5,277 nt of DNA from UBA11710 sp049287025 (lineage in GTDB: Bacteria; Patescibacteriota; Patescibacteriia; Magasanikbacterales; UBA922). A program made the translations under genes and the position numbers. The stretch is from positions 1-5,277 of the forward strand of contig JBAQFA010000036.1 in the NCBI GenBank assembly GCA_049287025.1, in the 5' to 3' direction. Below the pieces are notes generated by a model, which did not search any database, was not told the origin of the DNA, and saw nothing but the letters and a program-made list of their open reading frames with translations. Below, one piece after another: positions 4,248 to 5,277 of this stretch (position 1 is its first letter; each line of letters begins with the position of its first letter).

Positions 4248-5277
4248 CTAGACTTTGTGAGCCTGATATTTCTTTACTGCTCCACCAGTAATCGGTCCAT
4301 AATACAAAGTTGTGTTCATATCAGGAAAATACTTTAAATCTTTGAGCATAGTCTGTAATTTTTGGACCATTAGACCGCGACTACCTGGTTTGAGTTGTTT
4401 AATCAAATCATCAATAGTCAACGAAACCAAAGTCTTTTCCGAATTTTTATTATCTAAATAACTTTTCACTGCGGCAGATGTAATAGGACCATAATAACCA
4501 GTTGAACCAATATTACCAGGGAAGAAGCCTAATTTTTTGAGTTCATCTTGTAACTCCTTTATTTCTGTCCCGCGTTCACCTTGTTTATGAATCCTAACAA
4601 GTTCATCAGAACGAGTTATTTTTATACCCAGGACTTCACCTTCGTTTGATTCTTCCTCAGTGGTTGTATTTTCATCCTCATCATCTGAATTTGAATCATT
4701 GTCATCTGAATTTGAATCATTGTCATCTGAATCTTCGTCTTGTGATAACTTGATCTCTGTATCTTTAACTACGCTACCATAGTTATTTTGGAATTTAACA
4801 TAAATTTTAATTTTTTCAGTGTTATTAATGTAACTCAAATTTACAAATTCCTGAAATGGTACAAAATTAGCTCCATTAAAATTTTCATTTGTACTAATGG
4901 CAATTAAAGTTGGATTATTGGTAGCCGACAATTTAAGTGTTAATGTTTTATTAATTTTATCTATATTGGTTACCTTTATTTCTGGATTTTTTGGTGCATA
5001 CTGAGAATAATTACCACCACCTCCACCATGACCGCCACCTGATGTTTTTTTTGTCACAGTCACACTAGCAGTACCAGAAATAGCGCCACTCATAGCAGTA
5101 ATTGCCACTGGACCACCAGCTGAGACACCAGTTGTTAAACCATTAGTATTAATTGTAGCAACGGCAATATTAGCTGAAGACCAAGTAAAGGTAGGTTGTG
5201 GATTCATGGCCACACCATTTTGATCAAGAGCAGTCGCTGTGAATTGTTGAGTCGCACCAGTTAAAATACTAGAAGTG
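4248..5277 (-). CDS. Surface protein with Big_2 Ig-like domain and two peptidoglycan-binding domains (N-terminus beyond right edge)
   Basis: The frame is open to the right edge, so the GTG (5213) and ATG (5207) in it are internal: the 21 codons before that GTG read TSSILTGATQQFTATALDQN plus G, the start of a Big_2 domain. Of 342 visible residues, 1-75 are Big_2 (FTWSSANIAVATINTNGLTT... to ASVTV). Residues 79-88 are a Gly hinge (GGGHGGGGG). Residues 97-178 form a probable second beta-sandwich domain (ATNNPTLIAISTNENF, KIKIYVKFQNNYGS). Residues 180-214 are a very acidic linker. Residues 226-277 and 288-342 are two PG_binding_1 domains, each with GxRG, KLQ/ELQ, LGFFP/LKYFP and YYGPIT. The protein probably attaches to the wall through the C-terminal pair and displays the Ig-like part outside. 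Signal peptide and any further repeats lie outside the window. It ends at TAG before a strong terminator. Confidence 0.88.
   Translation of the reverse strand, partial: TSSILTGATQQFTATALDQNGVAMNPQPTFTWSSANIAVATINTNGLTTGVSAGGPVAITAMSGAISGTASVTVTKKTSGGGHGGGGGNYSQYAPKNPEIKVTNIDKINKTLTLKLSATNNPTLIAISTNENFNGANFVPFQEFVNLSYINNTEKIKIYVKFQNNYGSVVKDTEIKLSQDEDSDDNDSNSDDNDSNSDDEDENTTTEEESNEGEVLGIKITRSDELVRIHKQGERGTEIKELQDELKKLGFFPGNIGSTGYYGPITSAAVKSYLDNKNSEKTLVSLTIDDLIKQLKPGSRGLMVQKLQTMLKDLKYFPDMNTTLYYGPITGGAVKKYQAHKV
4681..4732. repeat. 21-bp tandem repeat in the acidic linker
   Basis: Two identical copies of a 21-base unit beginning TCATCTGAATTTGAATC (4681-4701 and 4702-4722) are followed by a partial third copy, TCATCTGAAT (4723-4732). 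Being a multiple of three, each unit encodes seven residues (DSNSDDN) in the acidic linker of the surface protein. Perfect nucleotide identity suggests recent slippage or recombination. Confidence 0.93.

Noticed and set aside
4251..4601. Nucleotide similarity between about 4290 and 4478 as a mobile or direct repeat
   Set aside because: It is explained by the two homologous peptidoglycan-binding domains, both encoding YYGPIT.
5205..5213. GTG 5213 or ATG 5207 as start of the surface protein
   Set aside because: The frame continues upstream without a stop and the upstream codons complete the first strands of a Big_2 domain, so the gene runs off the window.
1..5277. UGA recoding to glycine as in Gracilibacteria/Absconditabacteria
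   Set aside because: No long frame needs UGA read through, and TGA at 1535-1537 ends the GNAT gene at a normal family C-terminus in a typical ATGA overlap.

Overview
The window is AT-rich (roughly two thirds A+T by eye), densely packed bacterial DNA. It most resembles a Candidate Phyla Radiation / Patescibacteria genome, probably from the Parcubacteria side. The support is mixed. Seen directly: short intergenic gaps, few Shine-Dalgarno sequences, and TAA, TAG and TGA all acting as stops. From family memory, not from a search: the envelope CAP protein has an N-terminus typical of Patescibacteria, and the truncated gene at the left edge resembles an uncharacterised family common there. TGA ends the acetyltransferase gene, which argues against the UGA=Gly code of Gracilibacteria/Absconditabacteria.

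Layout: (1) A leftward operon fills about 1-2002, transcribed from right to left. It holds a GNAT acetyltransferase, a 12-TM-type MFS transporter (4-base ATGA overlap), and the N-terminal part of an uncharacterised membrane-associated protein (3-base gap) that runs off the left edge. (2) A divergent intergenic region (2003-2143) holds an extended -10 promoter for this operon, a leftward terminator-like hairpin just upstream of it, and repeated TTAATCT words. (3) Two rightward genes follow: an orphan LUD-domain (LutC/YkgG-type) protein and a small DUF1059-like protein with a C2H2 metal-ligand pattern. They end at a strong terminator that probably works in both directions (3107-3135). (4) Two leftward envelope genes complete the window: a membrane-anchored CAP (SCP/PR-1, YkwD-type) protein, and upstream of it a large surface protein running off the right edge. 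The surface protein has a Big_2 Ig-like domain, a Gly-rich hinge, a second probable beta domain, an acidic linker with a 21-bp tandem repeat, and two C-terminal peptidoglycan-binding domains.

How the genes fit together: the right half looks like a cell-surface locus in which one protein can hold peptidoglycan and the next is a secreted-side CAP domain fixed to the membrane. The left operon pairs a small-molecule acetyltransferase with an exporter-like MFS protein, a common pairing in resistance or detoxification, but no substrate can be read from the sequence. No RNA genes, CRISPR arrays or insertion sequences were seen. No clearly novel system is present. The most interesting signals are structural: very short or absent 5' leaders, terminator-promoter fusions, and a 14-bp near-perfect inverted repeat inside the acetyltransferase gene that looks like a terminator on the opposite strand.
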